The notes under the pieces: model-generated
Seen by the model: only the letters and a program-made list of their open reading frames with translations
Database searches by the model: none
What the model was told of the DNA's origin: nothing
Source of the DNA: Diphasiastrum complanatum
Lineage: Eukaryota > Streptophyta > Lycopodiopsida > Lycopodiales > Lycopodiaceae
NCBI GenBank assembly: GCA_029204225.1
Contig: CM055100.1
Span: 34,398,645 to 34,462,644 of the forward strand
Length of the DNA: 64,000 bases
Reading direction: 5' to 3'
Shown here: positions 60,656 to 64,000 of the stretch, in pieces
Position numbering within the stretch: the stretch's first letter is position 1
How the letters are laid out: each line of letters starts with the position of its first letter
Translations under genes and position numbers: made by a program

Positions 60656-60849
60656 TTATGAAGGTAGAGGATTTTTCTTCAAGTGAAGATGAATACTCAC
60701 ATGCACAATTTGTACCATGTGCACTATGCCGACAAGCTTGTCAAAGGATGCGAGATTCACCTTTGCCTCATGGCAAGCCATATCCCATCTTTTGCAAAAA
60801 AATTCAAAAAACAATGCTGGCATCAACAAATCGTCGTTCTCCTGTGATG
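60656..60849 (+). CDS. Candidate host exon with CxxC motif, unknown gene
   Basis: Preceded by the acceptor GGCTTCGTTTCTAGCCTTGCAG and followed by GTACACTT after ...CCTGTGATG. The open frame reads MKVEDFSSSEDEYSHAQFVP, then CALCRQACQRM, PHGKPYPIFCKKIQKTMLAS and TNRRSPVM. The acidic N-terminal part, a C-x2-C-x3-C cluster and the P-x-F-x-K-x-x-x-x-x-M pattern recall the start of plant B3 DNA-binding domains, but too little is present to claim it. Six cysteines or histidines in 40 residues also allow a small zinc-binding module. No retroelement similarity was seen. It is probably one exon of a plus-strand host gene; the next exon was not found. Confidence 0.4.
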
Positions 60850-62047
60850 GTACACTTACCTATTTGCTTTCGTTTTATGAACTTAGCGATACAATGTATA
60901 AACTGCTTTCATGTGCATGTCTATTGGTTTTTGTAGACTTCATTTTATGAAGTGCATCTGTCTTTCAAGTTGTCACACAATGGATATGTAAATTGCTCTA
61001 AATTGCTTTGTAAGCTTACTCAACAAAATATCGTTTTATAAGTTAGTAACTAGCAATATGTCAACTACAAGTTAAACGTCATATAACATAGAGAACGTCT
61101 GTAGAATAAAAAGAATAAAATGAGAGTATGGGAAAATGTATAAACATGGGTTGAAGAAGATTGATCAACAATGATACATTAATGTTATTTAATAGCAATT
61201 TGCTAATGATAAGTTGAATGCATGATTAAGCTAAGATAAGCACGTTTTAAGCTAATCTGATGCTAAGTTGTTGTGCAAGCAACCAACCATCAACAATGGA
61301 GCCCATATGCCTATTTGTAGTGATTGGTCCATGAGTCAGAGCCTACAATTTAGGGTAATTGCCCAATGATGATCATATGACTCATAAATGTCTTTAGTAA
61401 AGCCAAACGACAAAGGTGGCCACTACCCCAATGGTATGGTCCAAATGACAATTATAATCTTGTAGACTCATGATTCAAACGAATGTCCCAACTCCACATG
61501 CATGATATCTTGCCTATAACTCTTCCTTTTTCTCCAAAGGACTATCCTCAATGCTGATGTAAATAAAAGGTCGATTCCAAAACATAGAAAATGCTGAAAA
61601 ATGACTAAATAGAAGAAGTTTCATAAAATTATGTATGCCGAACAAGCTCTCAAAAACCAGCATAATGTATATAATGTAGAGGTTGCTAAAATGTATGTAT
61701 TAAAGTAGTACCTAAAAAAATTGGAACCATGAATAAACATGTGTGGGCAAATTACCATGCGATATGCATGGTTATAGAAATATTATAGTCATCCACATGG
61801 ATGATGTAACCAAGGCTTATGGAAATGACTTTGTTGCATATAATAAGGTTAAATACTAGCATGGTAGACCATCAGTGCCACCCAAATCTAATAGTTGATG
61901 ACACAATACTCACAAAGAAAGTCAATTGAACAAACCAAGAATGCTAGGTAACATTATAAAGAAGTGGATTTGGATGTGAAAGAGAAGCCAAGTTTTTGCA
62001 TAGCATGAATGGTAGATAATGTTAATAATAGGTGGCTTAAAACATAC
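60850..62047. other. Unassigned, intron-like or intergenic
   Basis: No motif-bearing ORF or repeat border recognised on either strand. Confidence 0.35.
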
Positions 62048-62175
62048 CAATCACGTTGAATCTCTGGAACTTGCAATGGGTTCCGTGCATAGGAAACAAG
62101 CCCAATGTTGTTGTGTAGAACTCGAAAGCCCTTCAATCGTAAAAATTGACACCTCAATAGGAATGTAGGAGCCAT
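62048..62175 (-). CDS. Candidate first exon with mitochondrial-type presequence
   Basis: ATG at 62175 opens MAPTFLLRCQFLRLKGFRVL, then HNNIGLVSYARNPLQVPEIQ, and ends at a donor-like G|GTATGTTT at 62048/62047. The first 35 residues have five arginines, one lysine and no acidic residue, as in plant mitochondrial or dual targeting peptides. The downstream exon was not identified: an acceptor-like TAATGTTACCTAG lies about 105 bases further left, but the sequence after it is not recognised. No retroelement motif. A chance ORF is possible. Confidence 0.3.
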
Positions 62176-62914
62176 AGTAATCGAGGAAATGTGGAAATTG
62201 ATGTAGATTGATGATGCTAAGAGTAGCTTAAGACAATGAGTCTAGGACCCTAGTAATGTTGATTTCAAGGACTACTTGAGCCTAACATAACTAGGAATGA
62301 AACATGCAATCTGAAATCTTGACATGCAATTGACATGCAAGTAGAAATGAAAATACAGCAAGTAATGGATCCCAAATTTTGATCATAGTTCAAGTCTATG
62401 TGAACTCTACTCTATGCTAAATCAATGAATCAAAATGGAATTGAATTCTACTTGCTGGCCATTCTAATTAACAGGACCAGATCTGGAAAAACAGATCCTA
62501 ATCATTCTCTAATTGGCCTCTAATCCCAATTAGCAATGGCATGCTTCTAATAGAAAACAAATGCTTTCAATTTCTAAGAAGCATTCAAAGAGAAATGAAA
62601 GATTTTACAAAACTGAGGCAGCGCCCAATCACAAATGATTAATGGCTGTTCTGGCTCTAGAAATGCATGTAATGATAGTGGAAGTAGTATGGCTGGTAGT
62701 GCCCTCCTCCTACAAGCAGTTTGCACTTGCTCTCATCAGATTTGGATGAGTGACAAGGGAGAAACACCTGAAAAACCAGATCTGTCCCAGCAACGAGTTC
62801 CTACATAACAAGTAGATCAAGAAGACACAAAAACAATGAAGATGGAAGATGCCTCCAATTTCTCTCTCACCATCTCATATATAACAACCGAGATAGGTAG
62901 CAAAAGCTATAACA
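62176..62914 (-). repeat. Putative 3' LTR region of the chromovirus
   Basis: The LTR starts at TGTTATAGC (minus strand, 62914) after a purine run. A TATATA box (about 62882-62877) comes unusually soon, about 32 bases in. The outer end is not defined; the interval is given up to the exon-like segment and is certainly too long or uncertain on the left. Confidence 0.35.
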
Positions 62915-64000
62915 TTCGTCCCCCCCAAGCAACATCGTTCGCGATGGTGAAGCTAGGGTACTATGCACGCAAACTGTGTGCGGTCTTCCAGGTAGCATTA
63001 GAAAGAGGCCTACCATGCCAAGCGACCAAGCACTCACGGATTAGACAGTTGCGTAAACGCCTCTCCCGCTCCTGCTATCAAATACCCTTGCCGGCCCATG
63101 GGTCACTTCTCCCTGCACCTGGAACGCAAACAAACCATCAGACAACAAGTTATCATGTAAAACCTGTTTCAATCTAGAAACATGAAATACAAGATGCACT
63201 TTACAAGTTTCAAGCAAACCTAACTTATAAGAAACATCATTGATCTTTCAACAATATTCTAGGGTCCACAATAACGAGGGGATAACTTGTAACATTTGCC
63301 CGTCTTAAGGGTCTTAGAGTTCTTGGGTACTTTGAGAAACACCATGTCTCCTACCACAAACTCTCTAGGCGTGCGATATTGATCAACATAAGACTTAGCT
63401 CGATCCATCGCTTGCCTTACATTAACTTTTGCTAATTCAAGCATTTCATTTATTTGAGTTAGGAAATTAGCTGCACTAGGTACTTTTCAAGGAATTCCTA
63501 CCGTAATAGGGCTAGTTGGTCTGTCTAAAACCATAATTAAGCTCGAAAGGCTCATTTTAGTGATTCTTTTTTTCATTGTAAGCAAACTCCAACAATGGCA
63601 ACGATCCTCCTGCTGAGCCTGTCTAATCTCAGCAATTAAGTCATTTTCAATGACCACAAAAGACATCTGATATAGTATGCGAGATAATGCATCAGTCACA
63701 TGGTTTTTGGCACCTTTCTTGTACCAAATTTCCATGTGAAATTCTTGCATCAACTCAGCCCACTTGGCTTGACGCTCTCTGAGGTCCGGCTGGTTGTAGA
63801 AATATCTCAAAGTGTTAGGGTCGGTGTACACAAAGAATTCCGCACCATACAAATAATGACTCGATGCCTTGAAATCGTGGACTATAGCATACACCTCCTC
63901 ATAAGTTGGATAATTCTTTTGTGCACAGTCGACTCAAGGGCCACAAGCCTACCCTCTTGCATTAGAACTGCCCCACTCAACCTTCGTCCATTTGTTCCAC
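62915..64000 (-). pseudogene. Gypsy chromovirus 3' end: RNase H, integrase C-terminus, chromodomain
   Basis: From the right edge: RNase H C-terminal part YAIVHDFKASSHYLYGAEFF, VYTDPNTLRYFYNQPDLRER, QAKWAELMQEFHMEIWYKKG and VTDALSR (63894-63680). A deletion joins this to the integrase C-terminal region (VNVRQAMDRAKSYVDQYRTP, GDMVFLKVP, YKLSPRYCGP, 63444-63262). A shifted frame gives DVSYKLGLLETCKVHLVFHV (about 63245-63185), and a chromodomain-like segment follows (IRECLVAWHGRPLSNATWK, about 63030-62970). The frame ends near the purine run (62930-62915) and the LTR. Integrase catalytic residues are lost. Chromodomains target chromoviruses to specific chromatin. The element continues beyond the window. 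Confidence 0.88.

Overview
The window reads as nuclear DNA of a land plant with a large, repeat-rich genome. The evidence is wall-to-wall Ty1/copia and Ty3/gypsy LTR retrotransposon debris on both strands, plant-type primer-binding sites (tRNA-Met and tRNA-Asp types), AT-rich spacers, long AG/CT microsatellites and intron-like splice signals. The species cannot be fixed from sequence alone. A reverse transcriptase of a non-LTR, Penelope-like type at 13-15.8 kb would be unusual in a flowering plant, so a fern, lycophyte or conifer is an open possibility (inference). There is no bacterial-style gene organisation, and I saw no rRNA, tRNA or CRISPR.

Layout. 0-2.3 kb: an LTR carrying CACACGTGTG palindromes, then a broken copia gag-protease-integrase. 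3.2-3.8 kb: a minus-strand gypsy LTR with a tRNA-Asp primer site. 4.0-6.3 kb: copia LTR, primer site and decayed gag/integrase. 6.4-9.3 kb: a pol-less element with an unrecognised coiled-coil ORF, polypurine tract and 1.27-kb LTR. 9.5-10.4 kb: copia gag. 10.7-11.7 kb: unrecognised decayed minus-strand ORF. 12.0-12.7 kb: AG microsatellites. 12.7-15.8 kb: minus-strand non-LTR-type reverse transcriptase element with a structured 3' end. 16.2-20 kb: copia integrase-RT-RNase H and an LTR with primer site. 20.0-23.7 kb: minus-strand element with gag-like double zinc knuckle but no visible pol. 25-30 kb: fragments of one copia family with LTRs of about 1 kb. 30.4-36.4 kb: the best preserved copia element, with both LTRs and one long frame broken by point stops. 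39.1-51.9 kb: pieces of a gypsy polyprotein interrupted by a TRIM-like miniature element, an RT-less copia derivative, a nearly complete minus-strand copia element and others. 52-55.5 kb: minus-strand copia gag-integrase holding a solo LTR with a perfect 5-bp target duplication, ending in an unknown ORF in place of reverse transcriptase. 56-62.2 kb: the only stretch with exon-like segments bordered by good splice signals, so possibly host gene(s), with a gypsy RT fragment inserted. 62.9-64 kb: 3' end of a gypsy chromovirus with a chromodomain.

The elements work by the usual copy-and-paste cycle: transcription from the LTR, tRNA-primed reverse transcription between primer site and polypurine tract, and integration by a DDE integrase. 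None here looks intact enough to be autonomous. The most interesting signals are a conserved unknown ORF that replaces RT-RNase H in two copia copies, the non-LTR-type reverse transcriptase with a possible 3' pseudoknot, and repeated placement of long CT tracts just downstream of TATA boxes.
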